Shown here: in pieces, positions 35,262-46,605 of the stretch | How positions within the stretch are numbered: position 1 is the first letter of the stretch | Layout of the letters: every line of letters starts with the position of its first letter | Source: Aphelocoma coerulescens | Lineage: Eukaryota; Chordata; Aves; Passeriformes; Corvidae | Length of the DNA stretch: 64,000 nucleotides | Assembly: GCF_041296385.1 (NCBI RefSeq) | Contig: NW_027184083.1 | Span: forward strand, 2,294,001 to 2,358,000 | Direction: 5' to 3' | The notes under the pieces: model-generated | What the model was told of the DNA's origin: nothing | Database searches by the model: none | The model's input: the letters and a program-made list of their open reading frames with translations, nothing else | Made by a program: the position numbers and the translations under genes

Positions 35262-36577
35262 TGCACATGTTTTCTTCATGAAGTTCTTCAAGGGGAAATG
35301 CCAAGTCCTGCACCTGGGGAAGAACAACCCCATGCACTGATACATTGGGGGCCGCCTAGCTTCAAAGCTGCTTGTCAGAAAAGAACCTCTGATCCTGGTG
35401 TGTCCGTTTCTCGCGCTTTCACGTGTCAGAGGAAAATAACTTTCAGGGATGGGACTATGCAATTACACGAATTTATTGTTTAAAATAACAAACGCATCAG
35501 CCAAGGCGTGAGATTTTACAACACCTCTGAGTAATGGCGACTAGTCACAAGATTTAGGGTTACATCGTAATTTATAACTTTCTAATCCAATAGATACTTA
35601 AAACAACACTTTGTTTTAGATTAATGACCTATCACCTGTGGCACTTCTCACTGCAGTGCAGCTATGTCTTGACCAATAACTTCTCATGTCACGTACACAC
35701 AGATGTCTCTCTTATACCATCTACATTCTTAACTTAAACTATATAAAATCACACTATTATATTTTAAAACCCTTCACCAAAACACCCAGTGTACAATTTT
35801 ACTTATAATGATAGGAACACAAGTTTGTAATCCTTTTGCTTAAAGTCCACAAATCTCTGTCAATTAAGCCAGACCTAGTCTCTTCCAGGGTTGTAAATCA
35901 AAGCCTCCTTTAATTGCAGGAGTTTCTACTCCTCTGTCTCCCACACTGGTGGACACCAGGTTGAACAGGAGCCAGCAATGTGCCCTTGCTGCAAAAAAGG
36001 CTAATAGTGTCCTGGGCTGCATCATGCAAACTATTGCCAGCAGATTGAGGGAGGTGATCCTTCCCATCTACTTAGCATTGGTGAGGCCACAGCTGGAGTC
36101 CTGTGTCCACTTCCAGCTTCCTCAGTACAATAGAGACATGGATATACTGGAGAGAGTCCAACAAAGAGCCACGAAGATGATTAAGGGACTAGAGTATCTC
36201 TCCTATGAGGAAAAGCTGAGATGGCTAGGACTGTTTAGCCTAGAGAAGAGAAGGCTTGGGGGGGAGCTCATCAATGTATATCAATACCTGAAGGGAAGGT
36301 GTAAAGAGAACCAAGCCATGCTCTTTTTAGTGGTGCCCAGTGACAGGACAAGAGTCAATGGGCACAAGCTGAAACACAGGAGGTTCTGTCTGAATGTCAA
36401 GAAACACTTCTTTCCTGGGAGGGTGACTGAGTACTGGAAGGGATTGTCTCTCGTTGGAAATATTCAAAAGCCATCTGAACATAGCCCAGGGCAACTGACT
36501 TAAGGTGACCATGCTTGAGATGGTTGGACCAGATGACCTCCAGAAGTGCCTTCCAACCTCAATCATTTAGTGATTCT
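35262..36577 (+). repeat. CR1 LINE in sense with PCGF3, split by an LTR
   Basis: A + strand CR1 starts near 35262 (FFKGKCQVLHLGKNNPMH reading) and is interrupted at 35401-35945. It resumes as [24 protein letters not shown] coding and ends near 36577 in the reverse-tail form CAATCATTTAGTGATTCT. The resumed frame (35949-36503) is open for 184 codons and covers the ORF2 C-terminus. Confidence 0.87.
35401..35945 (-). mobile_element. Solo LTR with 6-base TSD in CR1
   Basis: It starts TGTCCGTTTCTCGC and ends TCTCCCACA, with CTGGTG on both sides (35395-35400; 35946-35951). The CR1 coding sense resumes exactly after it. A 6-base duplication fits a class II ERV. AATAAA on the - strand near 35470 sets orientation. 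Confidence 0.85.
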
Positions 36578-37208
36578 CAGCATAAACTTTTCCTCTCTTT
36601 GGCCTGCTCTTTTCAGGTAACTATTGCTCCATCCACACACATAAGTACTTAAAGAGCCAATTCATACAAACTCATGCAGAAGAGGCTTTTATGACCATTC
36701 TTTATGTTGTATAAACCTGATCTGTAGAACTGTGCACTGCAGGATGTAGATGTTAAAAGTTTTACATAGCTTTAAAAAAGCAATGGGTAAATTCACAGAA
36801 GAATTATTGGGTAAGGAGTATTAATATAGAGCTCTACATCTATCTTAGGAAATTCCTGAATTGTTTGAGATTGGGAAGCATTCTGGAGACTATTACTATT
36901 TACTTGCCCTGTTCTTATGCCCTTCCCCAAGGGTCTCTGATTGGCTCCTGCTGGGAACAAGTTCTATTCTAGATGGCCAGACCTAGTGTTAGGTAGCTAC
37001 TCTTAGGATGAATAATTACTGAGACAAAAGTTGAATGATTCTTTTGGGAGGAGCTCTGTAGGTCAGGTATCTTGGTAAAATTTTGAAATATAGCTACTCT
37101 GATAGTCTCTCTAAACTTTAATTTAGGAAACAGATAAGTTTTATTTATAAAGTATATTAACTCCTTTTGGTTTTGCCCCTTAACCTGTCTGATGATTCTG
37201 TCTTGCAG

Positions 37209-37256
37209 AAAGCACCTCTACTGCTACATTACAGACCCAAAATGGACTTGCTGTAG
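37209..37256 (+). CDS. PCGF3: PCGF3 last coding exon
   Basis: This is the terminal coding exon of PCGF3. It contributes 15 residues, KAPLLLHYRPKMDLL, then TAG at 37254-37256. It follows a strong acceptor (pyrimidine-rich stretch ending TCTTGCAG at 37201-37208) and joins the exon at 7526-7606 in phase 0 to give RWRFK-KAPLLL, exactly the expected PCGF3 tail. The frame offset by one base stays open to 37312, but the PCGF3 frame is clearly the real one. No break or substitution is apparent. The exon lies about 0.6 kb beyond the last intronic transposon, at the start of a 5-kb transposon-free block. Confidence 0.93.
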   Translation, partial: KAPLLLHYRPKMDLL

Positions 37257-40200
37257 GAGAACTTTATTGTCCTTCTAGACATTTGGGGTTTTTTGCAGAG
37301 ACTATCATCTGACACCTTAGTGCAGCACTTAACTCTCATGTGACAAACCAGCAGAATAATTTTGGAACACTGTAGTGCTTCTACAGCACTGAATATTTCT
37401 AGGGATGTTCTGCATGGATCTTTGGACAAAAAAAAATTATTTTTTTGTACAAATGAAATAAATGTAAACTCAACAGGATTCTACAAGCACTGAGTTTACA
37501 GATAGTGAAAACACTGCAGAGTTCCATGGAGCTCAGCCTGATTCATCTATTTGTAGTTGCACAAAAATAACTTAAAATGGTGTGGGAGAAAGTTAAAATG
37601 TTGCTTTTAACACCAAATTACTACTTTTACTTTTTTTTTCTTTAAACTTTACAACTTGTTTCAGTATATTTTTCTGAGGTGTTCTTGTTTTCTGTGGTAT
37701 GCCCAATTATGTCAGCTTTAATCAAGCCATTCTATAGAGCATTGAACATAACTAATTATACAGTGACTGATAATATTTATTAGGCTGCATTGAAAACTTC
37801 ATAAAAGCCTAGAGATCCAATTACTTCATTAGTTTTGCACAATGCTTGTTCTTTATTATGTTTTAATATCTCCACTTTGCATGTTGATTTGAAATGAGTT
37901 CACTTGATATTTTAAAATATGCCTTAATATTTTGCCATGACATAAATTACATCCTATCATAACAAATACTCATAAGCACTGAACTTGTGAAATTGTTTTA
38001 AAGCAAATATTCCATAGAATTGTGGCTTGCAAAATTTAAATTTTACTTTAGGAAATATTTGCTATTTCATTAGCTTTTAAAACTATGGCTGTTGGGCACC
38101 TTTTGTTGATGTTGCACAAGTTTCCATTCATTAGCTAAAAATTCTTCAGTTAACTACAAACCAATTCTGTATGAAACTGTATCTGTTTATGGCTCAATTA
38201 CTATTTATCATTGAGGTCAGATTAGATTACAGGGGCACTGTCTGGCCTAAACTGATTATTTTGCTTGTGTCAAGCCCTGAGAGATGCAAACTACCATGTG
38301 TATGTGTGTTTGTGCACAGATATGCAAGCACCTTAGAGAATAGACCTTCAGTACTGCTTAGCAGTGTTGACCACTGATTGAAAGGCTTTTTAAAATAATC
38401 AGCTTCAGTAAAATGTTGTAGTAGTTTAAAGTGACTTCTGCAAGCTGTATGTTGCATAGCATTATATATAGCATGGATGGGAGTGTGTCTGACATGGGGT
38501 CTTAGGTAACTGAAAAGAAGATAAGCAGTATTATTGGCAGCTGGAGGCTGTCAATAATTTTTAACTCTTTGAGTTTTCCTAACAGCTGAAAATGGCAGTT
38601 ATATCAAACACTTTATTCTTTCATAAAATGTCAATGGCTAGGAAAACCAGTATGCCTGTTAGCACTACCCTGCTTCTTCCAGCTGTGCTCCCCTATTTTG
38701 CAAGAAAGCATTGCTTAATGTTGCTTGATAATAGAAGGTTGATCTCATAAGAGGCTTATTCAAGTATTCTAAATCCTACTGCCTCTTCTTGAGTTTTCCA
38801 AGCACCACATTGCTCTGCACATCTCCCAGGCTCTTCTTAACTGAACTTTTCAGTTCTTCTTTTCCTGGTTCTGCTCATGCCAGAGGGAATCTCTAAGTTC
38901 ACTTGTTTGTCTGAGGAAATGAGGACCTTGTTTTCATTTATGGCCATAGATAGTGAATAGTGAAGAAATTGAAAGAAATTCAAAGAGAAAGAAAAAGTCT
39001 ACTGGACTATGGGAGCAGTAAAGAGAGCCACAGTAAGGCCAGTGGAGTACTGCCCTCTCTGCAAATGATTATGTGAGACCACTACATTTGAACACCTGAG
39101 TTAGACAGGACTTCTTTATTTCAAGGCTTAGAGAATGTGAATGTGATAGAATTATAAGTTTACTCTGGTTTTGCTGTACTGTCTCTGGACTCACCTACAA
39201 AGCTTTTATCTGCTTTTAGCATTAATAGAAGTGACAGAAGAGGACAGGTGACATTGAATTAGTCTATTTTTCGTAGTTTTATACAGAATAGTGAATGCAG
39301 GTGATATGGATGTATATGTAAGTTAACATAATAGGCCTTTCTGGAGCTCTTTATGTAGCTATCATTGTATACTTTCCAGTGTAAATCAGGGGCTGGTGAG
39401 GCCTCCAGATAGTGTAAATATGGTTTTAAACACCCATCCTTCATGCACCCCTAATGTACCTGACACAGACATGGAGCTCAAGCCCATAAACCATGTAAAT
39501 GCCTAATTCATTGTTCATCTACAGTCTAAGGGTTTAATAAGTATATTTTTGATTGGTCTACCTCAGTATATGTACACTGTGGAACCTTATGGGAAGATCA
39601 GATGTTGATGAAGTGCTGTTGAAGTTTATTGGGATTTTAGTGTTTCCCTGTGCAGCTCTACGACTAAAAGGGGTTAGCAGTTACAAACATATTAATTCAG
39701 AAAGATGTCTTCCATTCAGTTCTAAATCTTGCTCTAACAGTCTATAGTAAAGAATATATGTTTGCAAGTTTATAACTGCCTTTGGAATCACCTCAATTTG
39801 TTACAGTGCTATATAGGTACAGCACCCATAGCCAGTGTTAACACATATAGCTGGTGATTGCTCAGAATTGTAACTGCTTGTTTAACATGTTTAACCTGAT
39901 AAAACCTCAACAGTGCTTTTAAAAACAAAGCAAACAAAAAACCCCACAACCACAACCCTATTATTCAGATCATGTGACAACAGATATCTTCATTACAAAA
40001 ACTATTTTCCATGGGGAGGGATGGGATGGTGTCTGCATCATTTGTTTGCTTTCTAGCTTTATAAAAAGACTAGACTACAAATGAATTCAAGTCAGAGGCA
40101 AGCCTTGGGGTCAAAGTTCTATTTTACTTCTTTGAAGCTTAAGAAACAGTTGATTTTTATATTGACTAAAACAATACTGACCTCTATTTTTTTTAACTTT

Positions 40201-42335
40201 TAAATCTGAATGTTTGGCTCAGTATAGATATTTCTTGAATCTTGATGAGTTTGTGATTAATTTTTTTTTATCTTAATGGAGATAGAATTACTGTGAAGTA
40301 ATTTTTACAGCCAATTACACTGGTAAATAATTGCAATAAAAAAGTATCTTGTAGCATTATCCTCAGCAGCAATGAGAATTAATTATCCCAGGCTCAGAGT
40401 CTCACTAGATATAGTTTTCATTAAAAATAGGTAATTCACAGAAAATATATCATGAAATTAAATAAGATTTGGGAGCTTGGAAAAATTACTTTTATAAAAA
40501 CCATTTATTACATTAAGTATTCTGTTTTATTTTATCATTAGAGTATTTTTTGTTCCAAAAGTCCAGCTTTATGTGCAGGCATATAAAATCATAACAAATT
40601 TTTTACAGCTTCTTCCTGTTTTATTAGGTTTGAATAGCTTTCCTTTGTATGGCTTTGCTATGTGTGGCTAAAGAGCTTTGCTTAATCTTTTGTGCAGTGG
40701 GACAGAAACATGCATTTAAAAGGCATATATTTAAACTGTAAATGTAGTATGTACTTATACATTTAAAAGCCACATACATAGGGATTTTCATATATACATT
40801 CAGTGGGGTTTTGCTTGGGATTTTATTTTGTGGTTTATTGGGGGTTTTGTGGTTTTTTAAAGAATGAAGTTTTGAATTTTATGGGCTTGTAAAATCTTTG
40901 AGTGCAAGAACTGCCCATCAGCAATATTTTAAAATGGACGATCTAGCAAGAAACATCAATAGCAATTGTGGAAATAATATGCAAAAGATGCAGCCTATCC
41001 AAAATTGGCTTGTGCCATTGTTATGTTTTGTATCTTTGTGTGTCATCTAACCTGAGAATATTTTTGTTTATTGGTTGTGCAATAATATACACAACACTGT
41101 CACCTCTGAGAATATGGGACTGCAAAATTTCAATAGACTATGAGTCTTTGAAAGCTTGTCTTGCTCCATTGCTGTTATAATGGCATAATAAGTCTTAGGA
41201 GATTCACATTTTTTCCCCGCTGTATGGTAAATGGAACTATACAGCTAACCTATTTTTCAGTTACATGAATCTTACCATTAAGTAGAATTGGAAAGAGCCA
41301 ACTGGTCTGTACAATAACACATTAATCTTAATAAATGCATTTTCTCAGCCATACTTAAGAAACGTTTTTAGTACATAAGGTTGAATTTTGCAGAAAAATA
41401 TAGTTTCTGTATTTCCTCAGGTAATTGATTCAGTTTTTCTGCTTAAAGTTAATAACAAGAAAAAATTTCATACATACTAGATTATTTGCATAAGTTTCAC
41501 TTAACTATAATTGACAGTTATTGACTTCTGAGAGGTGCTGAGAAAGCATTAAGGTGCCTAACATCAGCATGTAAAAAATACTTTATTGTCTGATTTCATG
41601 AAAATTTGTAATCATGTACAGACTCTCTAGGTACCTTCCTTTTGTGTGAAGCCAACAGTCATATTTTTACAATGGAGTTTGATCTGCCTATACACAAATT
41701 TAAAACTATTCTTGTTGCTTGAGCCACTTGAGTGGATCCTCAAGGCTCCTTGGAAACCTTTTGAAGCCACCATGATCTGCTGAGATCAGATTGCAAGATA
41801 GGAGCTAAAAGGCCAATTCTGCAAATTCTTACAGTGGTAACTTTATTACTAACCTAGATAGTTCCACTGAAAGCAGTGGAATCATTCATGTGGACAAAAT
41901 TGCTTAAATGTGTGTCTGCAAAATGGAGTCCCAAGTTTGGAAGGACAGACTGATGTTTCTGTATATTTTAACTTAAAAAACTTTGGTTTAATACAGTTAA
42001 TTTATCCAAGTAATTTAATTTTCTGCAACAACATTAAATTAAGGTTAAAGGACAATAAACCAATACACTCATTAAGCCTTTATCTTTGATATGTGGCAAA
42101 ATAAAAATACTGAAACTATCAGAGTATAAGATCATATTTTTTACTTGGTTTCACTTGAGAGATTACTTTTTTATACGGTTTTCTGTGTGATTTTTGTACT
42201 ATTGGTGTCTAGTTTTGGTCTGAATAAGTCTTTTGAGATTATTGCTTAATGTTTTGATCTTATGATAGTCATGCTTGTATCCAGTGTTTTGCCAAATAAT
42301 ATTATGTGCTTGTTAATAAAAGTAAAAAAGCTACT
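37257..42335 (+). other. PCGF3: PCGF3 3' untranslated region (inferred)
   Basis: About 5.1 kb of AT-rich sequence follows the PCGF3 stop codon, with no open frame of note and no recognisable CR1 or LTR. AATAAA signals occur at 37457-37462, 40335-40340, 42054-42059, 42315-42320 and 42482-42487. The one at 42315 is followed by a GT-rich stretch near 42345-42362, as expected downstream of a cleavage site. The true poly(A) site is not proven; a short form ending near 37480 and a long form near 42335 are both plausible. Absence of repeats contrasts sharply with the rest of the window. Confidence 0.6.
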
Positions 42336-42507
42336 TAAACCTTGTCAGGCTGGTGGTAGTTGGTCCATTCCATTCCCCCCTCTTCCTGTCCCCACCCTGG
42401 TACTATATTATGTAAACTAGTCCATTATGTTCTTAAACAAACACATTGTGACTGGAACAAGAATGACGTACATGGTTTTATAATAAATCTTTATTCCCAT
42501 CTTACAG

Positions 42508-42637
42508 AGTTGAGATGTTGGCGTGGCCCAAAGGAGTGCTTTATGACATATGATGAGGAAAATGTCTGTGCCAAATGTGTGGCTGTAATTGCCTATCAGT
42601 TAGCTAACATGTCTTCTCTTGGGGGAACAGGAAGAAG
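42508..42637 (+). other. Open 130-base segment with splice-like ends; weak exon candidate
   Basis: A pyrimidine-rich TTTATTCCCATCTTACAG precedes an open segment reading ELRCWRGPKECFMTYDEENV and onward with several cysteines, followed by GTATGG at 42638. It lies just beyond the inferred end of the PCGF3 3' UTR. I do not recognise the protein. The GTATGG coincides with the left edge of a CR1, so the donor may be chance. It could equally be non-coding downstream sequence. Confidence 0.2.
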
Positions 42638-42745
42638 GTATGGGCAATTCCAGAATGTCAGAAGTCAAGCAGGTGAGGCAGAAGGCCAGCTTGGCTGAGC
42701 AGGGATCTTCCTCTGGAGCTAAGGCAAAAAAGGAAGGTGCATGCC

Positions 42746-43120
42746 TGTAGGTACAAAAATGCTGTTAGCGAGGATTTTCTTGCTATTTTCTAAGTCCGTG
42801 AGAGACTTTTCTCTCTCACAGAAGAGGTGGCAGGGAATGTAAACAACCCAGACACCTGCAACCTTGAAAAGTCTTGTTTATGGTATAGTAGAAAAATATT
42901 TTGACAATGGATGTTTTAGGATTTTAGCCAATCACCCCCAAGGGGTGGCTGGTCCTTTGTCCAATTAGACTATGAAGAAAAAAGTCTATAAAAGAGTTTG
43001 TAAAATAATTAAATCAATCAATCTTGCTGCACAATTCCTGCCTGCTGGATCTTCTCTCCTCCTCCTCCCTATGGCTGCCGGACACGGTGATATACCGTAG
43101 GAACCAGGCCTGCGGTAATA
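42746..43120 (+). repeat. 5' LTR of the class II provirus
   Basis: It runs from TGTAGGTACAAA to GGTAATA. TATAAAAG is at 42987-42994. Where the 3' LTR and the solo LTR have AATAAA, this copy reads AAATCA (about 43011), so the canonical poly(A) signal is lost here. A direct CTCTCTC-type pyrimidine run precedes the U5 end. Confidence 0.93.
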
Positions 43121-43122
43121 TT

Positions 43123-43142
43123 TGGTGCTGCCCGACGTGATC
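43123..43142 (+). promoter_or_regulatory. Primer-binding site, tRNA-Trp-like
   Basis: Two bases after the LTR, TGGTGCTGCCCGACGTGATC resembles the tRNA-Trp primer site of alpharetroviruses (TGGTGACCCCGACGTGAT), with differences only in bases 6-8. Confidence 0.75.
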
Positions 43143-43246
43143 TGCACTCTCTGACGTGTCCTGCTGCTGCGAGCCAAACCGAATTCCTCTAGAGGTACGC
43201 TGTTCCCCTTCCCCCCCGGGACCGGGAGGTCCGACAGAACTGAGAA

Positions 43247-43489
43247 ATGGCGAACAGCGGCTCACAAATCGAAGCTGCGGTGCAGGTCTGGGAAGGTGTG
43301 TTTAGTATAATGCATACCTCCATTCCTGAAAACTCAGTTCGGGAATTATTAGACTGGGCTACCTTAAAAGGGATTTCCATGGACAGAGATAGTGCCCTGG
43401 ACTTTGCCTTATGGCAGGAACTCGGATGCGCTGTCCGACAGGAGCTCCCGACTGGGAACCCAGCAGCGTTAGAATTATACAAAACCTAG
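43247..43489 (+). pseudogene. gag: gag, matrix part, truncated by a stop
   Basis: An 80-codon frame starting MANSGSQIEAAVQVWEGVF with the MA-like block LLDWATLKGISMDRDSALDF followed by ALWQELGCAVRQE. TAG at 43487-43489 ends it, after which the same frame resumes for 44 codons before another stop near 43627. No N-terminal glycine follows the methionine, so the usual myristoylation signal is absent in this copy. Confidence 0.75.
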
Positions 43490-45958
43490 CGTTCATTTTT
43501 TTTCCTGCTGACAGACCTTGACTGTGATAGCAGGGCTGGCTCGCCTATCTCGGTGATGAGTGAGGGAGGAATGTCCGAGGGGGGCCCCACTGACTGGGCT
43601 TCCGGGGCAAATGATGGTGGATTCTGAAACCCCCCCCTGCTCCACAGGCAGAGCCTGTGCCGGCTCACCCTGCACAATCGCAGGATTCCACAGCCCCCAG
43701 GAACCCCGCGCCGCCAGAGGCAGGGGGGTCAAGGCAGCGGGAGGGCACACAGCCTGCCTTGCCGTTCGGCTGGGCAGCGGCCACGGCTTATCCAGTGCCT
43801 CAGATCAGCGGCTTAGCCACTTGGATGCCCAGAGAGGCTCCTAGCTCGGTTCCATATGGACTTGGATCTAACTTCTTAGCCGGCGTAGCGCCGGGCGTGC
43901 CTGCACCTAGACTCCCTGGGTGTGGTCCACTGCCCTCCCTGGCGCTGGACTGTTCTGCACAGTCGCAGAACCGAGCCATCGACCTCTTAATGCAGCATCT
44001 GCCTTTGCTAACGGAGCTGCCGAACCTATCCCGAAGGATGGAGGAACTCCTCAGCCTGCTAGAGCGGCGGATGCCCGCGCTGCCCGCGCCGCCCGCACCG
44101 CCCGCGCCCCCCCCCGCCAGCACAGCCAGCACCGCCCGCGCGGCCAGCAGAGCCCGCTCCGCCCGCGCCCCCCCCGCCATCCGCGGGAGACGCGGCTCCG
44201 AGCCGAGAAACGGCGCAGCCAGCGGCGAACCCAGAAGCGGTGCAGCCGCGGGAAAACCCGGAAGCGGCAGCGACTGCGGAGAAGGGGCCAGAGACGGCGG
44301 CTGTGGAGCAGCGGGCAGGGGCGGCAGCGCCCTGCACGACCCCTGAGAACAGGCCAGCGGCGGCAGCGCCGGGAGCGGCTGGGGAACGCGAAACAGCAGC
44401 GGCAGCGGCGACCGCGCCGAATGCAGCTGCTGTGCCAGAGGCGGCGGCGCCGAGAGCAGCTGCAGTCTGTCCTGTCTGTTCTGCCTCTAGCGAACTTAGC
44501 CAAAGTGCCCCTCCACGTACATTTCTGTTCACTCCCAGCACCCCAAAGTTGCCTTTGCCTGATGATTCCTCGTCAGGCAGTGAGGCAGATGAGGTTCTGG
44601 CCCCAGGTTGTCAGGCGGCTGTAGCCGCGCGGCGAAGGAAAAGGCTGCGCCGGTCTCGCCCCTGGACCTTTCAGGACTGCACGGTAACAGTGCGTCCGAC
44701 GCATTACAATAGCTTCTTAGAGTCCCTTAAGATGTGAGCATTGGAGGAGGGTGACTGGAGGTTGTTAGAAGTCCTTGGACTGCCAAATGGATCGGAGGAT
44801 TCTGGGGGTACCCGGGGAGCTGTTACACTCCATCCACAGGCTGTGCCAGAAGTTCAGGATGGTAGTGCTTCCCCTAAAGGGGAGATCCAAGCTTTCCCAG
44901 TGTATAAGGCTCTCCCAGATTCAGGGGAGCATGACAAGCATGAGGTAATTGCTTGGAAAGTTGCCCAGGACCTCCAATCCAAGGTGGCACAAGATGGGCT
45001 AGGTTCTGCTGAGGTTATGCAGATAATAAGGGTGATAAATACAGATTTGCATTCTCCATTTGATATCAGACACTTACGTCAAATTCTATTTCAACCTGTA
45101 CAATTTGGAGTTTTTGAGAAAACCTGGAGAAAGCTGGCCGACAGGACTGCATTAGGGAATATACAGCTCCCTGCTGCTGATCCTAGACAGACAGCAGGAG
45201 TGGATGCTTTGATGGGGACTGGTCCCTTCTCTGATCCCAGTCTACAGGGTAACTTGTCCTCTAGCGTCCTGCAGCGAGCTCAGCAGGTCGGCATGGCTGC
45301 CCTGTTGAAAACCATAGAGTTGTCTGCACCCAGAAAGCGATATACTGAAATAGTTCAAGGGAAATCAGAGTCATTCCTCTCTTTTGTAGAGAAAGTCACT
45401 GCTTCTCTCGAGAAGCAGGTTGAGGATGACGGGTTAAGACAGTTGTTAAGGCAGTTAGTGAGCGATAGCGCAAACGAGGAGTGCAGAAAAATCATAGATG
45501 CCTTACCAGGGGATCCTGAGGTAACAGACATGGTTGAGGCCTGTGCTAAGGTGGGATCTGGGAACCAGAAAAGGTCTGTTTTGGCTGCTTTCCTGCAGCC
45601 TGTTCACGCATCTTCTGGTCGTGAACCAAAGCAACCAAAACAGGTGAAGAAACGGAAGCGGCCTAAGCCCAGCCAAAAAGAAAACCCACCGATCCCCCAG
45701 TGCAAGAGGTGTGGCAGGCCAGGGCATTGCTCGTACTACTGTAGATCCCAGACTCATGCCGATGGCCAGCCTTTGTCGGGAAACTTCCACCGGGGTGCAA
45801 GGAGGGGGAATTGCTCTCCGATGCAGTCGCTCCCCCAGAGAGTGGCACAGGTACAGGCACAGGCCTACCCAGCCACCCTAGAGACAGCACCCAGGGATCA
45901 GACGGTACCCACGGATCAGACGGGTTTGACATCCACACCGCAGCCGCAGTCGTCTTAA
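43490..45958 (+). pseudogene. gag: gag, proline/alanine region, capsid and nucleocapsid
   Basis: After the MA part, gag runs in a +1 related frame (43657-44346) and then back in the original frame (44240-44737; 44741-45958, separated by a TGA). The switch probably lies in the C-run near 44104-44118. A Pro/Ala-rich linker (about 44070-44470) precedes the capsid. The capsid has the major homology region VQGKSESFLSFVEKVTASLE near 45355-45415. One zinc knuckle, CKRCGRPGHCSYYC (CX2CX4HX4C), lies at 45702-45743; most betaretroviruses have two. Confidence 0.85.
45778..45784 (+). promoter_or_regulatory. gag-pro -1 frameshift heptamer
   Basis: GGGAAAC lies in the gag frame as G-GGA-AAC, the arrangement required for -1 slippage, inside the gag/pro overlap. 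The -1 frame is open from here into the dUTPase-protease. The same heptamer serves gag-pro in Mason-Pfizer monkey virus. A GGAG...CTCC pairing some 15-35 bases downstream could form a stem. Confidence 0.75.
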
Positions 45959-46605
45959 ACTCTAGCGGAATTTATAAGGTTCCCCTGGATGCATATGGAC
46001 CCTTAGCCCAGGGATCCAGTGCGATGCTGGTGGGAAAACCTGATGTTGCCCATCAAGGAATCTTAGTGCACTCAGGAGTTATTGATTCTGACTTTAAAGG
46101 CCAGATTTGCGCTATGGTCTCCACGCAAAACCCCCCTGTAACTATTCCTGAAAAGACCTGCCTTGCTAAATTAGTGCCTTTTAAGTCTTGTGTCCCCAGG
46201 GTAGAACAAACTCACAAAGATAACGGCAGTGGATCTATGGGACTTCTGCAGGCCTTCTGGACTGCAGACATCTCTGACCAAAGGCCACAGATGACATGTA
46301 CCCTAGTCCTGCTGAACGCCCGTCCGCCCCGCACTCAGCTTGGAGGTTTGATTGATACGGGTGCTGATGTAACTATCATCTCCTTCTCTGCATGGCCTCC
46401 CTCATGGCCTTTAGCCCCAGTGGGATCGGCCATCGCAGGATTAGGAGGAACCACACAGAGCTATTTAAGCGAACGGCCTGTGGTGGTGTAGGATTCAGAG
46501 GGGCACACAGCTACAATTAGGCCTTATGTTGCTACCACTTCCCATAATCTTTGGGGACAGGATGTGTTGGCAGCTTGTGGCGTACAGATTCGGACAAATT
46601 TTTAG
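45785..46605 (+). pseudogene. pro: dUTPase-protease (dut-pro), with a premature stop
   Basis: Read in the -1 frame relative to gag. The first part is a dUTPase-like domain (FDIHTAAAVVL near 45930, GVIDSDFKGQICAM near 46077-46118). The second is a retropepsin with LIDTGADVTIIS near 46349-46384. The fused dUTPase-protease order is typical of betaretroviruses. TAG at 46489-46491 interrupts the protease before its end; the frame then continues to TAG at 46603-46605, overlapping pol. The dUTPase catalytic motifs are only partly recognisable. Confidence 0.85.

Larger units (their letters stand above)
7607..37208 (+). other. PCGF3: PCGF3 last intron
   Basis: This 29.6-kb intron runs from the GTATGA donor at 7607 to the TTGCAG acceptor at 37203-37208. 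Most of it is CR1 and ERV/LTR sequence described in separate entries. Stretches in which I recognise nothing are about 7421-8560, 12602-14861, 28665-28790 and 34814-35261. Almost all CR1 copies are antisense to the gene; several LTRs are sense and bring their own AATAAA signals, for example at 12418-12423. Confidence 0.85.

Noticed and set aside
37209..37312. Alternative frame ending ...FFAETII at the terminal exon
   Set aside because: The phase-0 frame gives the exact PCGF3 C-terminus and stops at 37256; the other frame is chance.
43800..44541. Long - strand Ala/Arg-rich frames
   Set aside because: Shadow frames of the Pro/Ala-rich gag linker; composition only.
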